Assembly: GCA_934589155.1 (NCBI GenBank)
Contig: CAKTNP010000027.1
Coordinates: forward strand, 1-28,237
Source of the DNA: an uncultured Oscillospiraceae bacterium
GTDB taxonomy: Bacteria; Bacillota; Clostridia; Oscillospirales; Oscillospiraceae
Direction of reading: 5' to 3'
DNA: 28,237 nucleotides
Both the position numbers and the translations under genes were made by a program. This document shows, in pieces, positions 1 to 7,664 of this stretch (its first letter is position 1; every line of letters starts with the position of its first letter). Under the pieces are notes generated by a model, which was not told the origin of the DNA, did not search any database, and saw nothing but the letters and a program-made list of their open reading frames with translations.

Positions 1-220
1 ACACCATTTTTACACCATTTCGGCGTGGAGTAGTATGGAATTGCATGAAGTTATATAGTGGCTGTTTGTGCGGAAAATACGCCGAAATCAAAAAATATCG
101 GTATTTATGAGGCAATATTGAGATATAGAATCAGGTGAATCGCCCTCGATACCCAGTTTCATAGATCCCAGCACTCCTTATTTCTAAACGCAGGCGGCGT
201 TTATCTTCATTCAGTGTTTT
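1..220. other. Gene-poor left edge
   Basis: No convincing gene is visible. There is a direct repeat of ACACCATTT (1-9 and 12-20) and a perfect 10-bp inverted repeat, ATTTCGGCGT (17-26) against ACGCCGAAAT (79-88). On the minus strand a 24-codon frame (162 down to 88) starts 11 nt after TAAGGAG (174-180) and lies downstream of a good minus-strand promoter. It may be a truncated gene start or a leader peptide. The stretch is more AT-rich than the genes that follow. Confidence 0.5.
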
Positions 221-249
221 ATTATACCATGGTCAACCGGGCTTTTCAA
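221..249 (-). promoter_or_regulatory. Sigma-A-type promoter reading left
   Basis: On the minus strand, TTGAAA (249-244) is separated by 17 nt from TATAAT (226-221), and a TG one base upstream of the -10 makes it an extended -10. It fires toward the left edge, so its main target probably lies outside the window. Confidence 0.6.
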
Positions 250-308
250 CTTGTTTTCCCGGTTTTTCCCCGGGATCTCGGGATCTTTCCCCTCTTTCAT
301 CCCCGCTC

Positions 309-337
309 TTGCTTTTTGCCCCGGAATTCGATATACT
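309..337 (+). promoter_or_regulatory. Promoter of the esterase gene
   Basis: TTGCTT (309-314), a 17-nt spacer and TATACT (332-337) lie about 42 nt upstream of the esterase start. It is divergent from the promoter at 221-249. Confidence 0.6.
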
Positions 338-379
338 GAAAGCAGCGGCGAGCTTCGCCGAAAGAATGGAGGAACTATT

Positions 380-1159
380 ATGGGTATTGCTACCGTTGAA
401 TTCAGATGCGACAGCCTGAACCGCACCACGGAATTTCGGGCCTATATCCCCGACGACCTGGCCCCGGGTCAAAAGCTCAAGACCCTTTACCTGCTTCACG
501 GCGCAAATGGATGCAACTCCGACTGGCTCAACTACACCAGGATCGCCCTGTGGGCCCGGCAGCGAAATCTGGCCGTCATCATGCCCAACGGCGAAAACAG
601 CTTCTATGTAGATGAGAAAGAGGGCCGAAGCTTCTATTCCAAGTACATCTGCGAGGATCTGCTGAACTACACTCGGAATCTATTCCCCCTGTCTGACAAG
701 CGGGAGGACACCTTCATCTGCGGCCTGTCCATGGGCGGCTACGGCGCCGTGACCAACGGTCTTAAGTACTGGCAGACCTTCGGCTATATTGCGGGGCTCT
801 CCTCCGCCTTCCGGGTGGAAACCTACGCCGACGCCGTGGACGGCTCCGACGTCTTCTACCTGGTCTCTAGAGGCTATCTGAAGCGGACCTTCGGCGACCT
901 CAGCAAGGTCGCCGGCAGCGATATGGACTACCGAACCCTGGCTCTTTCCGTGCCCCGGGAGCATTTCCCCCACATGTACCTCTGCTGCGGCACCGAGGAT
1001 TCCCTGCTGCCCGCCAACCGGGCCTATCACAAGTTCCTGGCGGACCACCAGCTGCCCGTGACCTATGAAGAGGGCCCCGGCGGCCACGACTGGGACTTCT
1101 GGAACACCTTCATCCTGAAGATCCTGAACTGGCTGCCTCTGGAGGCGTCCCATCACTGA
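380..1159 (+). CDS. Esterase D-type alpha/beta hydrolase
   Basis: This 259-residue cytoplasmic serine hydrolase belongs to the putative-esterase (esterase D / S-formylglutathione hydrolase-like) family, which cleaves carboxylic esters. The catalytic triad is readable: Ser117 in GLSMGG, Asp207 in GTEDS and His236 in GGHDW. The oxyanion-hole region is LLHGANG (38-44). There is no signal peptide. The start was set at ATG 380 because GGAGG (368-372) lies 7 nt upstream; an in-frame ATG at 251 would add 43 residues that do not look like the family and would overlap the promoter. The gene stands alone behind its own promoter. The natural substrate cannot be told from sequence; small acyl esters, including acetylated sugars, are plausible. 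Confidence 0.88.
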   Translation: MGIATVEFRCDSLNRTTEFRAYIPDDLAPGQKLKTLYLLHGANGCNSDWLNYTRIALWARQRNLAVIMPNGENSFYVDEKEGRSFYSKYICEDLLNYTRNLFPLSDKREDTFICGLSMGGYGAVTNGLKYWQTFGYIAGLSSAFRVETYADAVDGSDVFYLVSRGYLKRTFGDLSKVAGSDMDYRTLALSVPREHFPHMYLCCGTEDSLLPANRAYHKFLADHQLPVTYEEGPGGHDWDFWNTFILKILNWLPLEASHH

Positions 1160-1189
1160 GCTTCTCCTCCGCCGAAGGCGAACGGGACC

Positions 1190-1218
1190 TTGACAAGCTC
1201 CCAGAAACTCATTATAAT
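1190..1218 (+). promoter_or_regulatory. Strong promoter of the MATE leader
   Basis: Consensus TTGACA (1190-1195), a 17-nt spacer and consensus TATAAT (1213-1218). Transcription should start near 1225, about 100 nt before the exporter start codon. Such a strong promoter ahead of a terminator implies control by attenuation. Confidence 0.85.
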
Positions 1219-1224
1219 AGTGTC

Positions 1225-1312
1225 GCTCACTCGGAGGGCAAGTTGTTCGTAAGAAACGGCAAGCCGGATAAGAGGACAGGCTGAGACGCCTGTTTTCTTA
1301 TCCGGCTTTTTT
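1225..1312 (+). promoter_or_regulatory. Structured attenuator leader, possible guanidine-IV (mepA-type) riboswitch
   Basis: The short leader holds a small hairpin (about 1242-1260, loop GTAA) and then a long terminator hairpin ending just before the ribosome site of the MATE gene. The layout (strong promoter, about 90-nt leader, terminator, MATE exporter) matches the mepA RNA motif, the guanidine-IV riboswitch known upstream of MATE genes in Clostridia. This assignment rests on architecture and partial recollection of the class, not on a covariance-model match. An antibiotic-responsive attenuator is the alternative. Confidence 0.5.
1262..1312 (+). terminator. Intrinsic terminator inside the MATE leader
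   Basis: A near-perfect stem pairs 1262-1281 with 1288-1307 (loop TGAGAC at 1282-1287) and runs into a U tract at 1307-1312. The ribosome site GGAGG (1317-1321) follows at once, so the exporter is expressed only by read-through. Confidence 0.85.
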
Positions 1313-1326
1313 CTATGGAGGAACCA

Positions 1327-2643
1327 ATGGACCTACTGAAAGACAACCTGAAAAAAATCTATCTCCGCTTTCTTTTCTCTTCTTTGGGCAGCGCCCTAGC
1401 GTCCAGCATTTACGGTCTGGTGGACATGGCCATGGTGGGCCAGTATCAGGGCCCCAGCGGCGCGGCGGCCATGGCTGTCATCGCCCCCATCTGGAACATT
1501 CTATACAGCTTCGGTCTGCTCTGCGGCATCGGCGGCTCCGTGCTCTACGCCGTGGCCCACGGCCGCTCCGGCAGGCGAGAGGCCGACTCCTACTTTACGG
1601 CCTCGGTCCTTCTGGGCGGCGGCATCTCTCTGGTCCTCTGGGGGCTGCTGTGGGCCCTGGAGGTGCCGGTGCTCCGGCTCTTCGGAGCCGACGACAGTCT
1701 GCTTCCCCTGTGCCGGTCCTATCTCACGGCCCCCAAGCTCACCGTGCCCCTTTACGTGTTTTTCGGGATCCTGGCGGCCTTTCTGCGGAACGACTCGGAT
1801 CCCGGCCTGGCGGGCAAGGCAGTGCTGGCCGGCGGGATCTTCAACGTGTTCGGGGACTATTTCCTGGTCTTTGTCATGGATCTGGGAATAAAGGGCGCGG
1901 GAATCGCCACGGCCATGGGGGCGGGATTTACGGATCTTGTGATGCTGACCCACTTCCTGAAGAAGAAAAACACCCTGTCTTTGGCCCCCTGTCCCGGGAT
2001 CCTCCGGAAATTCGGCGGCATCTGCGTCAACGGCTTTTCCTCCTTCATCGTGGACATTGCCATGGGCATCCTCACCATGCTCTTCAACCGGCAGGTCATG
2101 AAATACCTGGGCGGCGACGCCCTGGCGGTCTACGGCGTCATCGTATCCGTCAGTACCCTTGTCCAGTGCTGCGCCTACGGCATCGGCCAGGCCGCCCAGC
2201 CCATTCTCTCCCAGAACTACGGCGCCGGGCTCTATGGCCGGGTCCAAACGGTCCTCCGGTACAGCGTTCTGACCTCTGGCCTCATGGGCCCGTTATTCAC
2301 GGCGCTGACCATGGCGCTGCCGGAGGGAATGGTTCGGATCTTTATGTCCCCCACCCCGGAGGTGCTGGCCATCGCCCCGCCCATTCTGCGGGTCTATGCC
2401 GTTTCCTTCCTACTTCTGCCCTTCAACGTGTTCTCGACCTATTATTTCCAGGCCACCCTGCAGCCCGGAGTCTCCGCCGCCGCTTCCGTGGCCCGGGGCA
2501 TCGCTCTCAGCGGCGGACTGATCCTGCTGCTGCCTCTGCTGAACGGCGGTGCCATGCTGTGGTGGGCCATGCCCATTACCGAGGCCGCCGTGGCCCTGTT
2601 CTCCGGTCTCTGGATCCGGCGGCAGACCCGCCGGTGGGCTTAG
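1327..2643 (+). CDS. MATE family multidrug/cation antiporter
   Basis: This 438-residue polytopic membrane protein has about 12 hydrophobic segments in two similar halves, as in the multidrug and toxic compound extrusion family (NorM/DinF/MepA-like). These use Na+ or H+ gradients to export cationic compounds. Typical features are the N-terminal SSLGSALASSIYGLVDMAMVG segment and the second-half QPILSQNYGAG motif. ATG 1327 is preferred over the in-frame ATG 1315, because GGAGG (1317-1321) sits 5 nt before 1327 while 1315 has only the terminator U tract upstream. The gene is alone downstream of a strong promoter and an attenuator, so expression is probably inducible. The exported substrate is not evident; guanidine-like compounds are a guess from the leader. 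Confidence 0.9.
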   Translation: MDLLKDNLKKIYLRFLFSSLGSALASSIYGLVDMAMVGQYQGPSGAAAMAVIAPIWNILYSFGLLCGIGGSVLYAVAHGRSGRREADSYFTASVLLGGGISLVLWGLLWALEVPVLRLFGADDSLLPLCRSYLTAPKLTVPLYVFFGILAAFLRNDSDPGLAGKAVLAGGIFNVFGDYFLVFVMDLGIKGAGIATAMGAGFTDLVMLTHFLKKKNTLSLAPCPGILRKFGGICVNGFSSFIVDIAMGILTMLFNRQVMKYLGGDALAVYGVIVSVSTLVQCCAYGIGQAAQPILSQNYGAGLYGRVQTVLRYSVLTSGLMGPLFTALTMALPEGMVRIFMSPTPEVLAIAPPILRVYAVSFLLLPFNVFSTYYFQATLQPGVSAAASVARGIALSGGLILLLPLLNGGAMLWWAMPITEAAVALFSGLWIRRQTRRWA

Positions 2644-2652
2644 CGATCACAA

Positions 2653-2688
2653 AAGCGCCCGGCTTTCGCCGGGCGCTTGCTCTATTTT
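2653..2688. terminator. Terminator after the MATE gene
   Basis: Stem AAGCGCCCGGC (2653-2663) pairs with 2668-2678 across a TTTC loop, followed by a T-rich run (2679-2688). It lies between convergent genes and may also stop the minus-strand sdaA transcript. Confidence 0.85.
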
Positions 2689-2697
2689 ATAGGTATA

Positions 2698-3918
2698 TTA
2701 CGGGTTCTGCTTTCTCCGGTTGTAGAACCGGGCCAGGCCGCCCTCGCTGGTCTCCCGATACTGATGGCTCAGGTTGATCCCCGTTTCGTACATGGCCTTA
2801 CAGACCATGTCATAGCTGATGTTCCGGGAGCCGCAGAGGAAATAGCTCAGGTTGCAGGCGTTCATGGCCCGCATGGCCGCCACGGCATTCCGCTCGATGC
2901 AGGGGATCTGCACCAGGCCGCAGATGGGGTCGCAGGTCAGGCCCAGGTGGTGCTCCATGGCCATTTCCGCCGCATATTCCACCTGGTCGATGTTCAGGCC
3001 GAACAGCTCCGCCAGAGCCGCCGCCGCCATGGAACAGGCGGTGCCGATCTCCGCCTGGCAGCCGCACTCCGCCCCGGAAATGGAGGCGTTACGCTTGGTC
3101 AGGTTCCCGATGATGCCCGCCGTGGCCAAAGCCCTGACGATGTTGTCATCGGTGCAGCCCCGGGTCTCCTTCATATACCGCAGCACCGCGGGCAGGACCC
3201 CGCAGGCCCCGCAGGTAGGAGCCGTGACCACGGTGCCGTTGTCGGCGTTCTGCTCGCTGACGGCGTAGGCATAGGCGCAGATCAGGCGGCATTCCCGGAC
3301 CTGGGCCACCTCCGTGGACAGCTCCTGCTCATAGAGGGTCTTGGCCTTCCGCTGCACGTTCAGCCCCCCGGGCAGGGTGCCGGTGGCCTGAAGGCCCTCG
3401 TCAATGGACCGCTGCATGGCCTCCCAGACCTCGTGGAGGAAGTCCCAGATCTCCGGGCCCTCGTTCATCTCCACATACTCGCTGATGGTGGGGATGTAGC
3501 GCCATTTGCAGAAATCCGCGATCTCCGCAAAGGAATTCTCGGGGTACACCTCCGCCTGGCGGCTCACGGGGCGTCCCTCTATCACAATATCTCCGCCGCC
3601 TACGGACTCCACCCGGAGAAAGGCGGTCTGCTTGTCCCCCGCATAGGCGAAAAAGTCCATGGTGTTGGGATGGCGGACCTCCGGCGGGGTCTCGCAGGTG
3701 CAGTCAATCTGGGTCCGCTCCTCCCCCAGGACCTCCCGCAGGACCCGGTCCGTACCGTGGCCCACACCGGTCTTCCGCAGGGAGCCGTACAGCGCCACCT
3801 TGAACCGGTCCGCCGTGGGATTCTCCGACAGAAACAGCTTCGCCGCCCGCTCCGGCCCCATGGTATGGGAGCTGGAGGGTCCCTTTCCGATCTTATAAAT
3901 ATCCCGAATCGAGCGCAT
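2698..3918 (-). CDS. sdaA: L-serine ammonia-lyase, single-chain iron-sulfur type
   Basis: This 406-residue enzyme deaminates L-serine to pyruvate and ammonia with a [4Fe-4S] cluster. The N-terminal beta domain is marked by GPSSSHTMGP (13-22). The C-terminal alpha domain carries APTCGACGVLP, SGAECGCQAEIGTACSM and CDPICGLVQIPCIERN, which supply the conserved cysteines that bind the cluster. Bacillus has two subunits; here both domains are in one chain, as in enterobacterial SdaA. The start at 3918 has GGAGG (3925-3929) 6 nt upstream and a good promoter at 3951-3979. The gene is monocistronic. It would feed serine into pyruvate, fitting an amino-acid-using anaerobe. Confidence 0.95.
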   Translation of the reverse strand: MRSIRDIYKIGKGPSSSHTMGPERAAKLFLSENPTADRFKVALYGSLRKTGVGHGTDRVLREVLGEERTQIDCTCETPPEVRHPNTMDFFAYAGDKQTAFLRVESVGGGDIVIEGRPVSRQAEVYPENSFAEIADFCKWRYIPTISEYVEMNEGPEIWDFLHEVWEAMQRSIDEGLQATGTLPGGLNVQRKAKTLYEQELSTEVAQVRECRLICAYAYAVSEQNADNGTVVTAPTCGACGVLPAVLRYMKETRGCTDDNIVRALATAGIIGNLTKRNASISGAECGCQAEIGTACSMAAAALAELFGLNIDQVEYAAEMAMEHHLGLTCDPICGLVQIPCIERNAVAAMRAMNACNLSYFLCGSRNISYDMVCKAMYETGINLSHQYRETSEGGLARFYNRRKQNP

Positions 3919-3950
3919 CGTCTACCTCCAGGGTTATTGATTTCTCCAAC

Positions 3951-3979
3951 AGTATACCAAATCCGCCGCGGAAATACAA
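3951..3979 (-). promoter_or_regulatory. Promoter of sdaA
   Basis: On the minus strand, TTGTAT (3979-3974), a 17-nt spacer and TATACT (3956-3951), with TG one base upstream of the -10. It ends about 32 nt before the sdaA start. Confidence 0.7.
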
Positions 3980-4007
3980 TCCTCCGGAGAAATTTCCTTC
4001 CCGTAAA

Positions 4008-4264
4008 GACTCTGCCGGTGAGAAGCCTCACCGGCAGGATGGAAAAGCCTCGCAGAGTTTGCCGCCCGCAGGCGGCAAATAGAATAAAATCATTTTCTCT
4101 GGCGGCGTGTACGTCAGAGAAAATACCTCTCAGGCCGCAAGTGTGCAAATTGACCGCCAGCGGCGGGCAATGGTGCGCGCAGCGGCCTGCAAGTTCATTG
4201 TCGGAAAAGCCTGAAGGGATTTTTCGACAGCGACTCTGCCGGTGAGAAGCCTCACCGGCAGGAT
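4008..4264. repeat. Multi-hairpin intergenic element bounded by identical 33-bp repeats
   Basis: Two identical 33-bp copies (4008-4040 and 4232-4264) bound the element. Each contains an 11-bp palindromic stem, CTGCCGGTGAG against CTCACCGGCAG, with a 4-nt loop. Between them are further inverted repeats: TTTGCCGCC with GGCGGCAAA (about 4058-4079), ATTTTCTCTG with CAGAGAAAAT (about 4091-4124), and CAGGCCGC with GCGGCCTG. GGAAAAGCCT also occurs twice (4041 and 4203). No coding frame is convincing. It resembles a REP/BIME-like or miniature mobile intergenic element, or a structured RNA read on the minus strand. Confidence 0.6.
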
Positions 4265-4267
4265 AGA

Positions 4268-4423
4268 TCACGCCTTTTTTGCCAGGGAGCTGAGAGACAG
4301 CTCCCCCGCCAGGCGGAACAGAGCGTCGGACAGGATCCGCTCCACCGGCAGCTGGGTCTGCTGGGCCACCTTTTCATACAGCTTTGCCGCCGCCGGATCC
4401 AGGGATATGGTATAGGAAATCAT
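4268..4423 (-). CDS. Small ribbon-helix-helix-like protein
   Basis: A 51-residue protein beginning MISYTISLDPAAAKLYEKVA. The pattern of a short beta strand (SYTISLD), a helix (AAAKLYEKVAQQ), a turn (TQLPVERI) and a second helix (LSDALFRLAGEL) fits the ribbon-helix-helix fold used by CopG/Arc-type repressors and antitoxins. ATG 4423 was chosen because GGAGG lies 5 nt upstream; an in-frame start 14 codons earlier has no better site. No toxin gene adjoins it: the next minus-strand gene is sdaA, beyond the repeat element. It is divergent from proS. Its target is unknown, and the fold call is an inference from pattern only. Confidence 0.6.
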   Translation of the reverse strand: MISYTISLDPAAAKLYEKVAQQTQLPVERILSDALFRLAGELSLSSLAKKA

Positions 4424-4492
4424 GGAAACCTCCTCCTGCCGGAGCGGAGGACCGCCCCGGGTCATTGGGCTCGAAACATCCTATGCAGGGGA

Positions 4493-4522
4493 TTGACAAA
4501 CGTGCTAAAATGGTAATAACAT
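4493..4522 (+). promoter_or_regulatory. Probable proS promoter
   Basis: Consensus TTGACA (4493-4498) is clear. The -10 is less certain: TAACAT (4517-4522, spacer 18) or TAATAA (4514-4519, spacer 15). Transcription would begin about 35-40 nt before the start codon. Confidence 0.55.
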
Positions 4523-4535
4523 AATTGGCAAATAA

Positions 4536-4549
4536 GGCGGAATTCCGCC
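4536..4549. promoter_or_regulatory. 14-bp palindrome just before the proS ribosome site
   Basis: GGCGGAATTCCGCC is a perfect palindrome ending 4 nt before the GAGAGG ribosome site (4553-4558). In RNA it could form a small hairpin near the 5' end; in DNA it could be a dimeric operator. No function can be assigned. Confidence 0.35.
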
Positions 4550-4566
4550 GGAGAGAGGTAATGACA

Positions 4567-6003
4567 ATGGCGAAAGAAAAGAAGGTCGAACAGATCACCG
4601 ACATGGAGGTGGACTTCGCCCAGTGGTACACCGACATCTGCCGGAAGGCGGAGCTGGTGGAGTATTCCAGCGTGAAGGGCTTCACCATTCTGCGGCCCTA
4701 TGGCTACGCCATCTGGGAGAACATGCAGGCCATCATGGACGGCGAGTTCAAAAAGACCGGCCACGTGAACGTGGCCATGCCCGCCCTGATCCCCGAGAGC
4801 CTTTTGAAAAAGGAAGGCGAGCTGGTCAACGGCTTCGCTCCCGAGGTGGCCTGGGTCACCATGGGCGGCAACGAAAAGCTGGAGGAGCGTCTGGCCTTCC
4901 GGCCCACCTCCGAGACCATGTTCTGCGATCACTGGTCCAATGTGCTCCACTCCTACCGGGAGCTGCCCATGCTGTATAACCAGTGGTGCTCCGTGGTCCG
5001 CTGGGAAAAGACCACCCGGCCCTTCCTCCGCTCCCGGGAGTTCTGGTGGCAGGAGGGCCACACCATCCATGAGACCGCCGAGGAAGCCCAGGCCGAGACG
5101 GAGCAGCAGCTGAACTGCTACGCCGATTTCTTCCAGAACGTGCTGGCCATTCCCGTGATCCCCGGCCGCAAGACCGATAAGGAAAAATTCGCCGGTGCCG
5201 AAGCCACCTACACCGTAGAGTGCATGATGAAGGACCACAAGGCGCTCCAGGGCGCTACCTCCCACTACTTCGGTGACAAGTTCAGCCGGGCTTATGATGT
5301 GACCTTCACCGGCCGGGACAACAAGCTCCAGTACCCCTTCCAGACCTCCTGGGGCAGCACCACCCGAATGATCGGTGCGGTCATCATGGCCCACGGCGAC
5401 AACAACGGTCTGGTCCTGCCGCCCAAGATCGCCCCCATCCAGGTCATCGTCCTTCCCATCGCTCAACACAAGCCCGGCGTTCTGGAGGCTGCCGCCTCCC
5501 TGGAGGCCCGGCTGAAGGCCGCAGGCTACCGGGTAAAGATGGACGATTCCGACAACTCCATGGGCTGGAAGTGCGCCCAATACGAAATGAAGGGCGTGCC
5601 CCTCCGGGTGGAGTGCGGCCCTCGGGACCTGGAAAACGGCCAGTGCGTCCTGGTCCGCCGGAACGACGGCGAAAAGACCGTAGTGAAACTGGAGGATCTG
5701 GAATCCGCCGTTCAGGAGCAACTGGACCTGGTCCACAAAGGTATGTTTGAAAAGGCCAAGAAAAACCTGGACGAGCACATCTATGCGGCCCACTCCCTGG
5801 AGGAGGCCAAGCAGCTCCAGGCGGAGCACGGCGGCTTCATCAAAACCATGTGGTGCGGCGACGTGGCCTGCGAAATGAAGATGAAAGAGGAGGGCGGCAT
5901 GTCCTCCCGGTGCATCCCCTTCCAGCAGGAACAGCTGGACGAGGTGTGCCCCATCTGCGGCAGGCCTGCCAAGCAGATGATCTACTGGGGCATTGCATAT
6001 TAA
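4567..6003 (+). CDS. proS: Prolyl-tRNA synthetase, archaeal/eukaryotic-like (type 3)
   Basis: This 478-residue class II synthetase charges tRNA-Pro with proline. It shows class II motif 2 in RPFLRSREFWWQEGH (151-165), motif 3 around GSTTRMIGAVIMAHGD, an anticodon-binding domain from about 285, and the C-terminal zinc domain of this subtype with cysteines in CGDVAC, SSRC and CPICG. It ends YWGIAY, the terminal Tyr being typical of the archaeal-like form. It lacks the editing insertion of the ordinary bacterial (ProS type 1) enzyme. Start 4567 has GAGAGG 8 nt upstream; ATG 4561 is only 2 nt from it. No T-box leader is visible. A terminator separates it from the GH13 gene. Confidence 0.95.
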   Translation: MAKEKKVEQITDMEVDFAQWYTDICRKAELVEYSSVKGFTILRPYGYAIWENMQAIMDGEFKKTGHVNVAMPALIPESLLKKEGELVNGFAPEVAWVTMGGNEKLEERLAFRPTSETMFCDHWSNVLHSYRELPMLYNQWCSVVRWEKTTRPFLRSREFWWQEGHTIHETAEEAQAETEQQLNCYADFFQNVLAIPVIPGRKTDKEKFAGAEATYTVECMMKDHKALQGATSHYFGDKFSRAYDVTFTGRDNKLQYPFQTSWGSTTRMIGAVIMAHGDNNGLVLPPKIAPIQVIVLPIAQHKPGVLEAAASLEARLKAAGYRVKMDDSDNSMGWKCAQYEMKGVPLRVECGPRDLENGQCVLVRRNDGEKTVVKLEDLESAVQEQLDLVHKGMFEKAKKNLDEHIYAAHSLEEAKQLQAEHGGFIKTMWCGDVACEMKMKEEGGMSSRCIPFQQEQLDEVCPICGRPAKQMIYWGIAY

Positions 6004-6009
6004 ATCCTT

Positions 6010-6043
6010 CGGCCCATTTCCGTGGGGAAATGGGCCGATTTTT
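6010..6043 (+). terminator. Terminator after proS
   Basis: Stem CGGCCCATTTCC (6010-6021) pairs perfectly with 6026-6037, loop GTGG, followed by ATTTTTA. Only 20 nt separate it from the next gene, which has no clear promoter of its own, so some read-through is likely. Confidence 0.88.
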
Positions 6044-6062
6044 ACAAACGGAGGGAATAACT

Positions 6063-7625
6063 ATGGCAGCAAGCTGGCTCCGCGACGCGGTATTTTACGA
6101 AATTTATCCTCAGAGCTTCCGGGATTCCAACGGTGATGGCATCGGCGATTTCGCCGGGATCCAGGAGAAGCTCCCCTACATCAAAAGTCTGGGCTGCAAC
6201 GCTCTGTGGATCAACCCCTGCTTCGACTCCCCCTTTAAGGACGCGGGCTATGACGTCCGGGACTTTTACAAGGCGGCCCCCCGCTACGGCACCAACGAGG
6301 AGCTGGCGGAGCTGTTTCGAAAGGCCCACGAATTAGGCATCCACGTCCTTCTGGACCTGGTCCCCTGCCACACCAGCGAGGAGCACCCCTGGTTCCGGAA
6401 AAGCTGCGAGGCGGAGCCCAACGACATGTGGAACCGGTTCATCTGGACAGACCACTGCTTTGCCGGCGGCGACGGTATGGCCTTTGTGGGCGGTGAGGCG
6501 CCCCGGTCCGGCACCTATATCATCAGCTTCTTCAAGTGCCAGCCCGCCCTGAACTACGGTTATCACGAGATCCGCCAGAACTGGCAGCAGCCCATCGACT
6601 CCCCCGACGCCCTCAAGACCCGGGAGGCCATATCCGACGTCATGCGGTTCTGGCTGGACCTGGGCTGCGACGGTTTCCGGGTGGACATGGCCGGAGCCCT
6701 GGTGAAAAACGACCCGGAGAAGATCGGCACCATGGCCGCCTGGCAGGCCATGCTGGAGCCCATTCATCGGGATTACCCCGAGGCCGCCTTCGTCTCCGAG
6801 TGGAGCGAACCGGAGCGGTCCCTGTCCTGCGGCTTTGACATGGACTTCTATCTGACCTGGCCCACGGAGGGCTTCAACGCCATGGTCCGGGACTACAAGT
6901 CCGACTCCACCGGCCGGGTCCTGTCCGAAAACAAAGCCTATTTTGTGAAGGATTCCACCCGGGACGTTCAGGAATTCCTGGCGGATTACCTGCCCAAATA
7001 TGAAGCCACCCGGGACAAGGGCCTGTGGTGCCTTTTGACCTGCAACCATGACACCCTGCGGCCCTCGGCCACGCTGTCCCCGGAGGAGCTGGCCCTGGTC
7101 TACGGCTGGATCTTCACCATGCCCGGCGCCCCCTATCTGTACTACGGCGATGAGATCGGTATGCGCTACCGCAGACTCCCCACGAAGGAGGGCGGCTATT
7201 TCCGCACCGGCTCCCGGACCCCCATGCAGTGGACGAAGGGCAAAAACCTGGGTTTCTCCGACGCCCCGGCAGAGGATCTGTATCTGCCTGTGGATCCCGC
7301 CGAGGACGCCCCCACGGTGGAGGGCCAGGAAAAGGATCCCGATTCCCTTCTGAATCTGGTCCGGCATCTGACGGCCCTGCGCCACAGCCGGGAGGAGCTG
7401 CAAAACTACTCTCCCTTTGCCGTTTACGCCGCCGAACCCGGCTCCCGGCTCTTTGCCTATAAGCGGGGCAGCTTGCTGGTGGCCCTGAATCCCAGCGGAG
7501 GGAAATTGACCCTGACTCTGGACGGGCAATACCGTTCCCTGCTGACCCAGGGCACCGCCGCCCTGGAAAGCGGCTCTCTGACCCTGGGCGCCCAGTCCTT
7601 CGTGGTGCTGGAGCCTCTGGCATAA
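6063..7625 (+). CDS. GH13 (alpha-amylase family) glycosidase
   Basis: This 520-residue cytoplasmic enzyme of the alpha-amylase clan acts on alpha-glucosidic bonds by a retaining mechanism. It opens with AVFYEIYPQSFRDSNGDGIGD, typical of oligo-1,6-glucosidase/trehalose-synthase-like enzymes. Conserved regions: region I DLVPCHTS (98-105); region II GFRVDMA with nucleophile Asp208; region III acid/base Glu246 in VSEWSEP; region IV NHD with Asp330. In region I the usual Asn before His103 is Cys102. There is a C-terminal beta domain and no signal peptide, so it probably processes imported malto-oligosaccharides or disaccharides. GGAGGG (6050-6055) is 7 nt before the start. Substrate and subfamily cannot be fixed by eye. 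Confidence 0.88.
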   Translation: MAASWLRDAVFYEIYPQSFRDSNGDGIGDFAGIQEKLPYIKSLGCNALWINPCFDSPFKDAGYDVRDFYKAAPRYGTNEELAELFRKAHELGIHVLLDLVPCHTSEEHPWFRKSCEAEPNDMWNRFIWTDHCFAGGDGMAFVGGEAPRSGTYIISFFKCQPALNYGYHEIRQNWQQPIDSPDALKTREAISDVMRFWLDLGCDGFRVDMAGALVKNDPEKIGTMAAWQAMLEPIHRDYPEAAFVSEWSEPERSLSCGFDMDFYLTWPTEGFNAMVRDYKSDSTGRVLSENKAYFVKDSTRDVQEFLADYLPKYEATRDKGLWCLLTCNHDTLRPSATLSPEELALVYGWIFTMPGAPYLYYGDEIGMRYRRLPTKEGGYFRTGSRTPMQWTKGKNLGFSDAPAEDLYLPVDPAEDAPTVEGQEKDPDSLLNLVRHLTALRHSREELQNYSPFAVYAAEPGSRLFAYKRGSLLVALNPSGGKLTLTLDGQYRSLLTQGTAALESGSLTLGAQSFVVLEPLA

Positions 7626-7631
7626 TACACG

Positions 7632-7664
7632 ATGCCCCCAGGCCTTCGCCTGGGGGCATATTTT
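7632..7664. terminator. Terminator between GH13 gene and sfsA
   Basis: Stem ATGCCCCCAGGC (7632-7643) pairs perfectly with 7648-7659 across CTTC, followed by ATTTTA on the plus strand. It overlaps the end of sfsA and may partly serve both convergent genes. Confidence 0.85.

Noticed and set aside
2677..4245. Long open frame on the plus strand opposite sdaA
   Set aside because: It is antisense to a well-supported enzyme, its composition reflects high GC at third positions, and it has no ribosome site or family motif.
4268..4423. Antitoxin of a toxin-antitoxin pair
   Set aside because: No toxin-like gene adjoins the ribbon-helix-helix-like protein on either side.
4440..4566. T-box leader for proS
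   Set aside because: The leader is only about 40 nt, with no T-box sequence, specifier loop or terminator.
4462..5829. Long open frame on the minus strand opposite proS
   Set aside because: It mirrors the proS coding frame and encodes low-complexity Gly/Val/Leu/His-rich sequence without motifs.
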